Positions 48,501 to 59,376 of a stretch of 64,000 nucleotides of DNA are shown piece by piece. The DNA comes from Podospora bellae-mahoneyi. Taxonomy: Eukaryota; Ascomycota; Sordariomycetes; Sordariales; Podosporaceae. The stretch is from NCBI RefSeq assembly GCF_035222275.1, contig NW_026946359.1, positions 620,001 through 684,000 of the forward strand, written 5' to 3'. The translations under genes and the position numbers were made by a program. The notes under the pieces are model-generated. The model made no database searches, was not told where the DNA came from, and saw only the letters and a list, made by a program, of their open reading frames with translations. Every line of letters begins with the position of its first letter. The stretch's first letter is position 1.

Positions 48501-49370
48501 AGCACCTCCGCAACAAGATCATCCAGGAGGTCAGCGCGAACAACACCCTCCTTGCGCCTGCCAGGGCCAAAACGGTGATTAATCTGTCGACTGGCTTGCC
48601 AGAGGTCATCCTCACCCGGGGGGTATCGTGGAAGTTTGGGTCGTTGGTTGCCAGGCAGGAGAACTTTAGGAGGCAGTTTTTCAGTCTCAACCGGTGGCCG
48701 CTCGTTCTCCAGAGCGAGAAGACGCAGAAGAAGATCAAGAATGACGAGTGGCACGCTGACGGGGTCGATCCGAAGCAGGTGTTTGATCACCAGGCTGCCG
48801 ATCCGATCCACGCGTTCTTCAGCAGGGAGAAGCTGAGGCCGTATGTGGAGGACCCGGTCAAGTACAGGGCTGGGCCGGCGGTTTTCCCGGTGGGGGATAC
48901 GGCTTGGCAGAGGAAGAGGGTTGAGGAGCACATGACTGCTTTGGTTTATGAGTGTAAAGCTCCCCTTTTCTTTGTCGCAAACAAAATATGAGCAGTGAAG
49001 CTAATAATGTACAACACCAGCTATCGGCCTCAACGGAGCCGTTCCCAGAGGAGGCACCTTTAGGGAAAAGCTCAAGGACTTCTTCTTCAGGGAGCCGCTC
49101 CGGCCATATCTCAACGGCGCGGAGAAGCTGACCGAGTCCCAGCTGGAGGCCAGGTACGGCAAGCTGCCTGACGTGCCGCCGAATAGGGTGCCCAGGAGCT
49201 GGGCCACCGAGGTGCTGGTTGGTGAAAAGGTGGAGAACCGAAAGAGAAAGGTGGACGAGATTTTGGAGGCGAAGAAGCAGGAAGAGGAGGCGAGGAATCT
49301 GGCGAGGTACAAGAGAAGGAGGGTAGATGATCAGGTTGTTGGGACGAGGATGACGGGGGGCGTTTACTAG
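45566..49370 (+). CDS. Unrecognised large protein (1245 aa, 2 exons)
   Basis: I do not recognise a domain. Exons 45566..48953 and 49021..49370 join across a 67-nt intron (donor GTAAAG after GAG T, acceptor ACACCAG), giving VYESIGLNGAVPRGG in frame. The ATG at 45566 is the first in the frame that is open from 45509. The protein looks soluble and globular with many Trp/Tyr/Phe residues. The C-terminus is a Lys/Arg/Glu-rich helix (ENRKRKVDEILEAKKQEEEA) with a basic KRRR patch, suggesting nuclear targeting. A motif of the form FFxREpLRPY occurs twice, at about 48810-48840 and again in exon 2 near 49080-49115. It is divergent from the DTGA-protein gene. Confidence 0.8.
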
Positions 49371-50248
49371 GGGAAGAGGAGGAGTAGGCTCATTTGTGTA
49401 GTTTGTCTTTTGTGAAAAAAGAAGAAAGACACATGCTTTAGTCATGGCGCGTCTCATATGGTAGGAAATTTAAACATCTTCATATCTTTCTTGTGGGCTT
49501 GTGCCAAGAGGGGGTTGCCCCTGAGCAGCCCCTGAATGGGCATGTCTCCCATGCGGTTGGTCAGGCAATCTGTATCTCTGAGTCATGGTAGGAATATTCA
49601 GAAAAGGTTATTTGATATTCGGGTGATGGTTCCTAGATTGCACGGCCAACTGACTCAGCCCTGCAACAACGGAAGCGGCTCCTGTCAACAAACACAAAGA
49701 GTTCAAATACAAGACAAATGAAAATTAGGTGTTGACACAAATACACAGGAGGCAAGAGCCATGGCACCATTGCCCAGAGTTCTAACCCTCCTGACCCATC
49801 CAGCCCCCTTTTTTACCACTCCGCTCGCTACCTTGCCGCCCTCTATGTTGTCCAGAAAAGAGCTGAAGAGAAGTGAGAACAGAAAAGGAAGTTCGTAGGT
49901 AGTAGTAGTGTACATGGCCCTTGTCCTGTTCCATCTGCCCCCGAAACTCATACTTCCGATGATGGGAGGGACGAAAACGTGGAAAAGGTTGCAACAGTAG
50001 TAGTTTTCAACCGAACATATTCGGCATAAAAATCTAATACCCCAAGTTTGCGCCATGCTGTCTCTCTCTCATCTCTATGCCCGATGGATTTTTTGTTTCC
50101 CTTCTCCGTTCCTTTGGTATCCCGTTCCCTTCTCTCTCTCTCTCCCTCTCTTGACCTGGCTGCTCGTAATCGTGACAAAACTCGCTCTCTCTCTCCCCTC
50201 GCCTCCTCTATACACCTCCCTGCGCTAAGAAAAAATAAAAAAGACCCT
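49371..50248. other. Convergent region between the 1245-aa gene and ATP20
   Basis: About 880 bp with no convincing gene; it should hold both 3' untranslated regions. A CT-rich tract (TCTCTCTCTC words) lies at about 50125-50225. Confidence 0.5.
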
Positions 50249-51013
50249 TTAGTGGTGAGCATCAGCCTTCTGGCCACCATGGTACCCGACAATCTTGAGT
50301 CTGCCAATCATCTCGCCCACGGTGAAGAAACCGAGGAGCTCGGCGACGAGGACGCCGCCGGCAGCGACTTGTGTCCTGGAGAGGTTGCGCACTTGCTGGG
50401 GGTTGAGGGACTTGGCGAGCTGGGAGAAGAAGGGGCCGGGGGTCTGGAGTTGCTTCCAGAGGTTCTGGAAGTATGTCTGGAAGGTAGAGACGGAGCTATA
50501 TCGAATATCACATGTTAGCGGACCAGGGTTGTGTGTATGGCGGGGTTGATATGAGGAGAAAACGTACGGAGGAGACATGCTCTGGCCCCGGAAGACAATC
50601 TTGGCCACCTCGATGCCAACCTTGGTGTAGTAAACGAGGGCAGGGGTTTTGCCTGGGTGTAATATGTTAGTTATCTCGTGATATATTTCCTTGACGCCCA
50701 AGCATGCGCCCGAATTCCTTCAGCCCGGAGACATACTCTCAACAAAAGCAACAAGACGCCCAGTGGGCCCGCCAACCTTGCCCAGCGCACCCGAGACGTT
50801 CTTCGCAGCGTTGGTGATAGCAGGACCGGCAGCGGCAGTGACGCGAGAGAGACCCTCCTGGGCCTTGGCCGAGAGCTCAGCGGCTTGAGCTTGAGCCTTG
50901 GTGGCAGTCTGCTTGGCAGTTTCGGTGGCCTTTTGTGTAGCGGAGGACTCGAAACGGACCATCTGGCGGCCCATGGTGAGGGCGGACCGCCGTGAGAGGA
51001 GGGCGAAAGACAT
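50249..51013 (-). CDS. ATP20: Mitochondrial ATP synthase subunit g (202 aa, 3 exons)
   Basis: Inner-membrane subunit of F1Fo-ATP synthase that helps dimerise the complex and shape cristae. Coding sequence: complement(50249..50495, 50568..50652, 50737..51013). The N-terminus MSFALLSRRSALTMGRQMVR is a typical mitochondrial presequence, followed by an Ala/Gln/Lys-rich helical stretch (residues about 25-75). The family core begins with RLVAFVESKTPALVYYTKVG (split by intron 1 at the Ser codon), then FRGQSMSPP, FQTYFQNLWKQL and a C-terminal membrane helix AAGGVLVAELLGFFTVGEMIGR containing the GxxxG-type dimer motif. Exons total 203 codons with consistent phases. Length is in the usual fungal range. 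It lies head-to-tail with the LAD1 gene, which is on the same strand. Confidence 0.93.
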
Positions 51014-51584
51014 TTTGTGTGGCGAAAGAATGTGAAAAAGAAGGTCGATTCGGGTATCGGGGGGTTCGGCCGAGCGGTGCGAGTGAACGACGGCTCTGGG
51101 AATCGAGGAGGGCCAATTGGGGGGAGAGAGGGGTTGGACGGCGGCCGGATGAAGGTCGTGAAAAATCCGGGTTCGGGGTGGTTGTGCGTGGTGCCGGCCG
51201 TTGACGCTGGGTGGGTTTTGGTGGTTTGTTGTGGTGGCTTCCAACGAACGAAAGACGATATCGCGCAACTGGGAATAAAATGGGGCCCGCGGATGGAGAA
51301 AAATGGGAAGCTCCGGAACATTTCGAACTTCGGGCACTGGCCAGTTCCAACTTCTCGGCAAACTTGTCAGCCAATCAGCTGCCAGAATTGGTACTGAAGC
51401 TCGGACCATATCTTCTTAGCTACCGTCATTTTGTGCCTGTCTCGAGCTGTCAGTTGAAGCAACCACTTACACATACACTTTCATATGCATCCATTCTCAT
51501 TTTCAGCCTTGTTATTGTTTCCTAATTCTTCGTGAGTTCTTATAAAATTCTTATACTATCCGACATACGTTCTTCACTTCCAAC
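51014..51584. other. Intergenic region upstream of ATP20
   Basis: About 570 bp between the ATP20 start and the LAD1 stop, both on the minus strand. No gene seen; it should include the ATP20 promoter and the LAD1 3' end. Confidence 0.5.
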
Positions 51585-52773
51585 CTAATCCAAGCTCTGA
51601 ATCTGCACCTTGATCGCCCCCGTCTTCGGATCACTCGCCGTATTAAACGCCTTCAGCGCCTCCTCCAGAGGAAACCTATGCGTAACCAACCTCGACATAT
51701 CCAGCACCTTGCTCTGCACCAACCTAATCGCCCTCGGCCAGGTGTTGCTATACCGATACTGAAACTGCAAATCAACCTCCCTCACGCTCGCCCTCATAAA
51801 CGGAATCTGAATCTCGTTCCTCCCCACCCCAATTACAAACACCTTGCCTCCAAACTTCATGGCCCAGATGGCCGCCCCAATCGAGCTCTCAACGCCGGTA
51901 CACTCCAATGCAATCGCCGGCTCGATACCATTGAACCCCTCCTTGACAATCCTCTCCGCCTGCTGTTCCACGCTCAACCCAGGCTCAACCTTCACCGTCA
52001 CCACCCCCGGCGCGATCTCTTTTGCAAACTTCAACCTCCCCTCATCAATATCCGTGATGACCAACGGACACGCCCCTGCCGCCTGGCAACAAAGCAGCGT
52101 AATCAACCCAATCGGCCCCGCCCCGCAAATCAACACCGGATCTCCCAGCCTCACACCCGCCCTCTGCATGCCAGCCAAAGCTACGCTCAGCGGCTCGAGC
52201 ATCGCCCCGTCCTCATAGCTCATATCCCCAATCTTGTGGCACCAGACAGCCTTGTGGTTGACATACCGTCTTAACAAGCCTGCCACTGGGGGTGTAGACA
52301 GGAAGTCGACCTTCTCGCACCCATTGTATCTGCCGGTGAGGCAGGGCTCGCACTCGTTACAGATGACCTGGGGCTCGATGGCTACGCGGTCTCCGACTTG
52401 GAGGGTCTTGACGGAGGGGTGGACGGCGATGATCTCACCGGCGGATTCGTGACCGAGGACGTGGTCACAGGTTACGATCATGGGGCCAATACAGCCGTGC
52501 TTCCAGAAGTGGACGTCGGAGCTGGAGACGGTGACATGTCAGTATGAACTTGGTCCGGAAAGGGGGTGAGAAGAGAGGGCGAACTAACCCGCAGATACCC
52601 GTGCTTCTGATGGCAACTGTCACCTCCCCTTCTTTGAGCTCTGGGCTGCCTTGCTGGACGCTTTCCAAGCTTGGTTCGGCTGAGTCGATCCAGAGGTCAT
52701 GGCCAGGGTTGGTGAAGACACCAATGTTGGCCTTGGAGGCCTTTACTTTTGTTGTTGTCGTCGTCGTCGACAT
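51585..52773 (-). CDS. lad1: L-arabinitol 4-dehydrogenase (373 aa, 2 exons)
   Basis: NAD-dependent zinc enzyme of the fungal L-arabinose pathway, oxidising L-arabinitol to L-xylulose in the cytosol. Coding sequence: complement(51585..52521, 52589..52773); the 67-nt intron falls inside a Gly codon and restores [15 protein letters not shown]. Visible features: catalytic-zinc residues in ICGSDVHF and GHESAGE; four structural-zinc cysteines in [15 protein letters not shown]; the Rossmann motif GAGPIG followed by TDIDEGRL, whose Asp implies NAD over NADP; and [16 protein letters not shown], which recalls the Neurospora LAD closely. The N-terminus carries a Thr run ([10 protein letters not shown]) absent from the Neurospora enzyme as I remember it. 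Xylitol or sorbitol dehydrogenase are the alternatives, but overall similarity favours LAD. Expression is presumably induced by pentoses; no operator is claimed. Confidence 0.92.
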
Positions 52774-54423
52774 CTTGTCTGTTTCCTGTCTGCTTACTTG
52801 ACCCAAGTGAGTTTGTCAATAGCGATGATCGCGGGGTTGACAGCAACAGCTCTCTAAGCTATAAGAGCTGGTGCTCAGAAGAACAAAGATGGGACGGGAC
52901 GGGAGAAACACAACACAAGGGGGACGCGAGTAAGTTTAACTTTCCCCAACCGTCAACTTATATAGTTCACCAAACGGAAGAATCCGAATACCGGATAAGA
53001 GTTGTAGGCAGGCAAAGGGTGTAATGGGACCTGCCGATCTCGCTACAACCCTCCATAGATACTTTACTACAAAAGCTCGCAAGGTGGGTTTGAAAAGGGA
53101 ACCATCTATGTCACAAACCCAGCCGCCTGTGTGTTCATGTGGCACCTCCTCCACCTCCTCTTCCACCCCCCACGGTCCACGGTAGATGCAGCAGTTTTGA
53201 CATCTGATCTGATGATGATGCCCCCCTTGGACAATCACAAAGCACTAGAAGCTAGCACGCCCAATGCACTTTTTCATTACGCCGCCGCGTCTCCTCCCCC
53301 CCACCACTGCACAACCTTACATTGGCACGGGAAAGAAACAAAAGAAAAGAATTGTTCTAGACGCATCAATGGCGGGTAATTCTCACCCACACCCAGGTCC
53401 TCTTTCGTTACCGAACCAATCCTTCGAGATGTAGGTTTGATGATGCAAAGTGATCAGAAGGGAAAGTAAAGCAAGGTAGCCATGTTCCCGGGAAGTGGGG
53501 TCCAAAAGATTCTCGGGGTTATGACTTCGGCCGCTTCAACACCGACGACGTTCTTGTTGCCAACGGGATGCCGTGGTGTGTGTCGGTCTACTGCAGTTCA
53601 CGGTACGTCACCCCCCGCCATCCGCGCCAATCACCGGCCGTTCAACAACCATCAACCCTCTCGGGAGCGGCCGAAGGCCAAAAGCAACGGTTCTTGTTTA
53701 CCCCCCCCCCGTGACCCGCTCCGTGGTTCGGGGGGGGTGGCTGGCTTGCTCCTCAATTGCCCAGACCATTTTTCCGCCTCGGCCTGTGTTCTTCCGCCTA
53801 CCATCGAACGTAGATTGGAAATGTGGCTTTTGTTTGATCGTATTTACCAATGCTACCTCGACATGTGGTTTGAAACAATAATAATGAAAACCGAACATGG
53901 CAGTTGGCATTCTTCTTATCCGGCTCGGTCTGGATTGCCGGATACAACTTGGTCTTCCGGTCTGCCGAGACCGTTTGACTTTTGCCGTGATGTATTAAAT
54001 CTTCCAGAATACAATAGATGACCCGTATACACTCCATCTCCTACACCGTATTTCCCACGTTGAGGATATTGTCCAACGAAATCAAATCCGTCCACAGAAA
54101 TATGGAACCATGCCCGCCTAGATTTCCTCTCAAGTCTCCGCCAATTATGGATGCCCTTCGCATCTATTATCACCATATGCATGACTTTATGCATCTCCCC
54201 CCCCAAGAAAAAAAGCCAAGTTTGTGCAGCAAAATATCATGTAGATCGTCTCACGGCGTGCAGAGAGTTCCGAAATGTCGGGTCCGTCGTGCTCAGTCAG
54301 CTGCGGGGTATCTGTCGTAAAAGATGAAAAGAAAAAAAGTCGCTATGTTGTTGGTGTTTCCGATGCTGTTGTGAACTTGTGAGCTTCGTATCCGCCCCAC
54401 TGGCTCCAATGGTTCTGATGTCA
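52774..54423. other. Region upstream of lad1 and downstream of the secreted-peptide gene
   Basis: About 1.65 kb with no convincing gene. It should include the lad1 promoter and the 3' region of the small secreted-peptide gene. A plus-strand frame of 179 codons at 53482-54021 lacks domains and overlaps minus-strand frames. Confidence 0.5.
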
Positions 54424-54655
54424 TCAAGCCATGGCTATCACCACGTCCCCTAGGCATCGACCATAGGAGCAGCAAGCCTCTGGAGCGAGCTCGCCTTTGA
54501 GGATAAGGTCACGTTTTAGCTAAACAAAAGAGTTAGGCATGAGATTGGGGGGTGTATGAAGTGGGAAGACGTACATCTGGGCAGACAATTGGTCTTGCTA
54601 CGGCCATGCTGCTTGCCACGATGGCCCAGACGGCGAGGAGAGAAGGAAGTCGCAT
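54424..54655 (-). CDS. Small secreted cysteine-containing peptide (58 aa, 2 exons)
   Basis: Coding sequence: complement(54424..54519, 54575..54655). Exon 1 encodes a signal peptide (MRLPSLLAVWAIVASSMAVA, cleavage probably after AVA) and ends at PIVCPD. A 55-nt intron has a GTACGT donor, a CTAAC branch and a TTTGTTTAG acceptor. Exon 2 encodes LKRDLILKGELAPEACCSYG followed by RCLGDVVIAMA and a TGA. The dibasic Lys-Arg just after the junction is a potential Kex2 site that would release a mature peptide of 28 residues with three cysteines (CC and C); one more Cys lies before it. The junction is phase 0. If the intron is kept, the frame ends after 13 more residues. I do not recognise the family; role as signal or defence peptide is speculation. 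Too short for most gene finders. Confidence 0.7.
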
Positions 54656-56207
54656 CTTGACTGGTTGGACCGATTTGCTGGTACAATTAACGGGCGAAGA
54701 GACAAAAATCCAGTCGTCGTGAGCGCACAACAAATTTAAAAAAGAAGGCTGATCGCAATACGTAAGGAACCTGGGAAAGCTGAGAGAGTGGAACCGGCGA
54801 ATGGGTCTCTTAAAGCAAGGCGAGATGCCGAAGCCGAAACAGATGGCTGTAGACTTCGTATCCTAGACTTGATAATTGTGAGAGCAACGATCAAAAAAAA
54901 GCGGTGCAGCACGGGAGCGGTCTGGAGCTTAATACGAGGAATCAGACGATAAGAGAGCAAAGGTGCAGTGCTCGTAGGCTGGATATGGCCACTCGGCGTT
55001 TCTCTTTTGGAAACATGGGCTTCATCCTGTCGTCTTGCTCATGGAGAACAGTTTGAGTCTTTGACTTGATGAAGAGGCACAGTGACAATCGGAGTGGACA
55101 TTACAGTCGGACTCAGCCCTTGTCATGAACTGAGAAAGCGAGCTCGCTCAAGGCTGTTTTCTCAGTCAGTGACAAGGTTAATCCGATTGGGGTTTGTATG
55201 CAATGCAAATGTCTCAACTCTGCAAGCCGTCGGTAACTGCGAGAAACTTCGCCGCTTCCTACTGGTCTCATGGAATCCTGTCGAGTACGCCGTGTCGGTC
55301 GCCGAGCGGGAGGGACGGCGAAGCATTAAGACGACATTATGCTATGCGTGAAGGCCGCAGTGGTGGAGTGTGGGGAAATCATGGCTCCAGCTGGGCTGAG
55401 AATAGTCTTTATCTCCATGTCTCAGAGCCTGCCAATGAGAATGTTAGGAATACTGCTGTACTGCTGGTGGCTGTCATAATCTAGGGATTTCGTTCAGCTC
55501 CGAGTTGCGATGAGGAATCGATGGCCTTGGAAGTGAATCCAGCCTTCTGCCGAGTTTGTTGGGCGTGAAGCTCAGAGAAGGGAAATGCAAATAGTATCGA
55601 TACAGAAAAGGAACTGAAAAGCGTGGCAAGGGGAAAGCCACAGTGTTGATTCCGTGTTTGTAACATGACAAACGAATGGGTGCTCGTTTCAAGTTGCTGA
55701 GGAGAATGGAACTTAAAGTTCGAGAAAATACGAAACTAAGCCACAGACCCCGCGAGATGGGTATAGCGGCTAGAACCGGAGGAAACGGCGCGATAATATT
55801 GAGAGCCTCGGTCATCAAACTCTCTTGAAAAGAAATTATACAGATGCATCCTGAAAGAGTTTCTGAAAGTTGCTTTCTGGGTAGGAAGATATCAGTTTAA
55901 AGGGTAGGGTTGGGTGCATTTTCTCTTTGCGGCATGTGAAATCACCCCGCCTCGCATGGAGCACAGGCCACCTCAGCCTGAGCTTCAGCCACACAATGAC
56001 GTTGTCGATTCCAGCCCTGGTTAGGGAAGCTTCCAGCTTGGAAAGGCCCACGTCACACCTGTCAGTCCACCAGCTGGAGCTTCCGTTCTTAAAAACAACA
56101 AAGCTGTCCGGATCTGTCCACTACAATCAACGACAGGAATACTCGACGTTATACTTTTTTCCTACAGTGACTGAGATAACCACCAAGACTACATCAGCGC
56201 CGCCAAA
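54656..56207. other. Divergent region between the secreted-peptide gene and the BAP31-like gene
   Basis: About 1.55 kb containing no convincing coding sequence. It should contain both promoters. Short frames near 55.1-55.8 kb show no domain or splice support. Confidence 0.5.
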
Positions 56208-57048
56208 ATGACGCTCTACTACACCTTGGTATGCCCCTCTAGCTGGCTACTACAGCAGCGCTTTTGATCTGGGATCTGGGCTAACATCGCCAAAGGTCTT
56301 TATGCTACTAGTAGCAGAGATGGCCTTGTTCATGCTCTTGGTCGTCCCACTGCCATTTACGATGCGCAGGAAGCTCTTTACGTATGTTTCTATCCAGCTC
56401 ACCTCTTATCGGCCGAAGTATAGCTAACCTCTGATTTCCCAGCTTCATTTCCGAGAATCCGATTGTCGCAAAAGTACAATACTGGCTCAAGATCACCTTT
56501 GTCTTCATCCTCATCCTGTTCATCGACAGCGTAAATCGTGTTTACCGCGTCCAGGTCGAACTTGCCGCCGCAACTGAGGGTAACAATGGACAGAGCGCGT
56601 ACGTCTATTATACCCCACTTATCCTATTTTTCTGTGCCCCCCAGACACTAATCAAGTCAGGAGCAGAACTGCCATAATGGGACACGAGCGTCTCGAAGTC
56701 CAGGCCCGCAAGTTTTACTCGCAGCGCAACATGTACCTCTGCGGCTTCACACTCTTCTTGTCCCTCATCCTCAACCGCACCTACATCATGATCCTCGAGA
56801 CGCTCCGCCTGGAGGAGAAGATCAAGCTGTACGAGGGCTCCGAGAAGAACACCAAGCAAGCCGAGAAGCTCGCACAGGCTGGTGATGCTGGTGAGATTGC
56901 GCGGTTGAAGAGGGAGATCAAGCTTCGTGATCAAGACATTGCTACCCTCAAGAAGCAGTCCGAGGGTTTGCACAGGGAGTATGACGAGTTGGCTGAGAGA
57001 TATGGTGCCACGCAGGAGAATGGCAAGCTTTCCAAGAAGGACAAATAG
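56208..57048 (+). CDS. BAP31/Yet3-like ER membrane protein (216 aa, 4 exons)
   Basis: Member of the B-cell-receptor-associated-protein-31 family (yeast Yet1-Yet3), integral ER proteins involved in export and retention of membrane cargo. Exons 56208..56228, 56296..56381, 56443..56598 and 56661..57048 keep frame; the last acceptor could instead be 6 nt downstream (56667), dropping two residues. The first coding exon is only seven codons (MTLYYTL). Three hydrophobic spans follow: VFMLLVAEMALFMLLVVPLP, LKITFVFILILFIDS, and NMYLCGFTLFLSLILNRTYI. The conserved GHERLEVQARKFYSQRN lies just before the third span. The cytosolic tail is a coiled coil (ARLKREIKLRDQDIATLKKQ). The protein ends in SKKDK, giving a KKXX-type dilysine ER retrieval signal. 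The reading frame continues open past this TAG. Confidence 0.9.
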
Positions 57049-57204
57049 GATCTGAACCTTTGGGAGGGGGTGGAGAACCTTGACTCTGGTGCCGCTTCTG
57101 GTGTTGGGAAGGCATCGGGATCGTCGGGGTTGTTTAAGGAGGATGAGAGTGAAACGGAGGTGCGGTTGCGGAGGGCAGGGTCGGAAAATATTTGGTCTCC
57201 TTAG
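57049..57204 (+). other. In-frame open extension after the BAP31-like stop codon
   Basis: Directly after the TAG at 57046-57048 the same frame stays open for 51 codons to the next TAG at 57202-57204. The peptide begins DLNLWEGVENLDSGAASG and ends RLRRAGSENIWSP, with codon use like the body of the gene. It could be translated by stop-codon readthrough, or be a formerly coding C-terminus lost by a nonsense change, or chance. Confidence 0.4.
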
Positions 57205-57847
57205 AGATAGGGAGATTGTGTAAGAGAAGGAATGGATGATGTGACTGAAAAGTGTGTATGGTTTTGAGGGAGTTGGGCTAGGGGCTTTTTCTTACCTACG
57301 TGTATTCATTAATGGCGAACTTTCATGATTGTTTTACTCTGTATGGGACATTTACTTGATTACCAAACACACATTGACGGAGAGATACTTGGTTGCACTG
57401 TGTTTGGTCAAGACTGGAAAAGTCTTGTGCAATGCGAATAGCACTGGTCAGGTATTTCAACACGAAGCACATAACCCTATCCTGGGACACGGCGATCCAT
57501 ATGCATGCCTGTGGCTGTGGCTTTCTCAAGAGCTTTCACATCGGTAATATTTGGAAGGGAAACTTGTGGATGTGCAGAAAACCCAGTGTCTTTTCTCTAT
57601 ATCTATATACAACAAACACCAAGGAAAAAAGGCCCAACCAGGGCTGTCTATAACTATGCAAGCCCAAGAAATGCTAACAATCCGTCCACAAAGTCCTTTA
57701 CCACCCAAAATAGTTTCCCTCCTGTCCCACTTTTTCCCTTTCTCTATAAAGTAGTTGATTTTGTTTATACAAGAGGTTTTGTTACAATATATACATACAC
57801 ACCGCCCCTTTCCCCACATGGTGGTGGTGACATGCAAGTAGTAGTAC
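57205..57847. other. Convergent region between the BAP31-like and DUF1479 genes
   Basis: About 640 bp of 3' sequence for both converging genes; no gene seen. Confidence 0.5.
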
Positions 57848-59376
57848 TCAATACATGTCATACAAGTCGGGGAACAAGATCCCGTTCGCCATGGCGAGCA
57901 CCTCCCTCTCAAAATCCGTATCCGCCTCCTCCTCGTCCCAAGGCAGCAGGCCCATCGCCCGAAGCCCTTCCTCCCCGCCGGCGTCGCTTATTTCTTGGAC
58001 GCCTGGACGGCCAATGTAGTGTGCTTCTCCCCTGCCGTGACCGCTCCCGTAGCCGCACCCGTCAAAGAAATCTGGGCCGGGGCAGCCGAGGAGAAAAGAT
58101 TTCCGCTGGCGGGAGAGGTAGAGGGCGTTTGTTTGGGTTAGGGGCACGCAGGGGAGGTACATCACGCTTGCTGAGGGGGTCGGGGAGGAAGAGGTGATGG
58201 AGTGGATGAGGTCGGGGTGCCAGATTAGGTAGTCGCCTGGGGAGAGGTCGGGGATGTCGATTAGAGAGCGGCGGAGCTGGAGGTGGGGGTGGATGGACGA
58301 GTTTATTTCCTGGGCGTAGGAGGGGAGGGCGCCGTGGAGGATGGAGTTTGTGGGTGTGAATGCCCAGTTTTTTGATTCCGGGGAGGAGGAGGAAGAAGAA
58401 GAGGGGGAGAAGAAAGGGCGGAGGAGGAAGTAAGCTGTTGCGTGCTTGAGCAAAGGACAGACGCGCATGGAGGAGGGCCCCGGCGATAAGGCGAGCCAGC
58501 CTTGGTACATCCTGAAGATGGAGCATGCGCCGGCTTTGTGGTAGAGGTCCGAGGTTACTGTCAGACGGGTGCTGCTCTGTACGTGAGGTTAGTGGTGGTG
58601 CAAGAAATGATGGAACGCGGTAATTGACGAACCTCCCATGGGTTGTAATCTTCCCATTGCCCCTGGAATATCTCATTGTAGGTGCCTGCCCTTCCATACC
58701 CGTCCGTCTCCCATCTTTCCACACTGCCGCCATCAATATGAGCTGCCGCGGGGGACCTCGTGTCTGCCGTCTTTTGACCTGTCCTGATTCGGTCGGCATA
58801 AGTGATCGGGAAATTCGTGGTCACCCTCGCCTTTGGATCTTTCGAAGTCCATAACCCCATGGCAAAACGTTGAGCTTCCAAGACATTGGGGTGTCCCCTT
58901 GCCTTGATCTGAGCTGCACTCCAATACAGTTCCTGTAGGTCAGATTCCTGAGGAGTCCTTGGCCTTTTCTCTGCATTTTCGTCAAGATACCCCATAGCTC
59001 CTTGGTACAAGTCCTCCGCAGTATGCCGTGGTATCACATTGCGTATGATAGCAACGCCTCTCTGTCGAAGGCCTTCCCGGAAGACCCCGGCCACCCCGGG
59101 TTTCTTGATGTTGGAAAAGTCGATGGTGGGGACAGCTTGTGACCCCAAAGATGATACAAGATCAACCTCGTCCGAGAGGCTCTGTATCAGGCGCTGCCAT
59201 GAGGGCACAAGTGTCGATTCCTTTCCGGATACTAATCTTTCCTTCAGGACACTAAACCGCCGCGGGAGGGGTATTGGCTCGGAGGATGATCGTGAAAGCA
59301 TCTCATCCTTTCTCGACGGGGGTGAATGGCTCGAGGAGACTGGGGAGATCGGAAGAGGCCCTATAGAAATGGCCAT
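57848..59376 (-). CDS. DUF1479 family protein, dioxygenase-like (490 aa, 2 exons)
   Basis: Fungal member of the DUF1479 (YbiU-like) family, which has a double-stranded beta-helix fold related to Fe(II)/2-oxoglutarate dioxygenases; substrate unknown. Coding sequence: complement(57848..58576, 58633..59376), with a 56-nt intron in phase 0 (donor GTTCGT, acceptor CGTACAG). Conserved segments include VPTIDFSNIKK, GVAIIRNVIP, the metal-ligand-like AAHIDGGSVERWE (HxD), WEDYNPWE at the exon end, and after the intron CSIFRMYQGWLALS, SPGDYLIWHPDLIHSI with the distal His. The start at 59376 is the first ATG in frame; the frame is open further upstream without another ATG. A run of nine Ser appears near the middle of exon 2. 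Cytosolic location is inferred from lack of targeting signals. Confidence 0.88.

Noticed and set aside
47576-48931. Minus-strand frame of 451 codons opposite the 1245-aa gene
   Set aside because: Antisense shadow in a GC-rich coding region; the plus strand has the longer frame and matching intron.
53482-54021. Plus-strand frame of 179 codons near the secreted-peptide gene
   Set aside because: Overlaps minus-strand frames and shows Pro/Arg-rich translation of a C-run; no domain.
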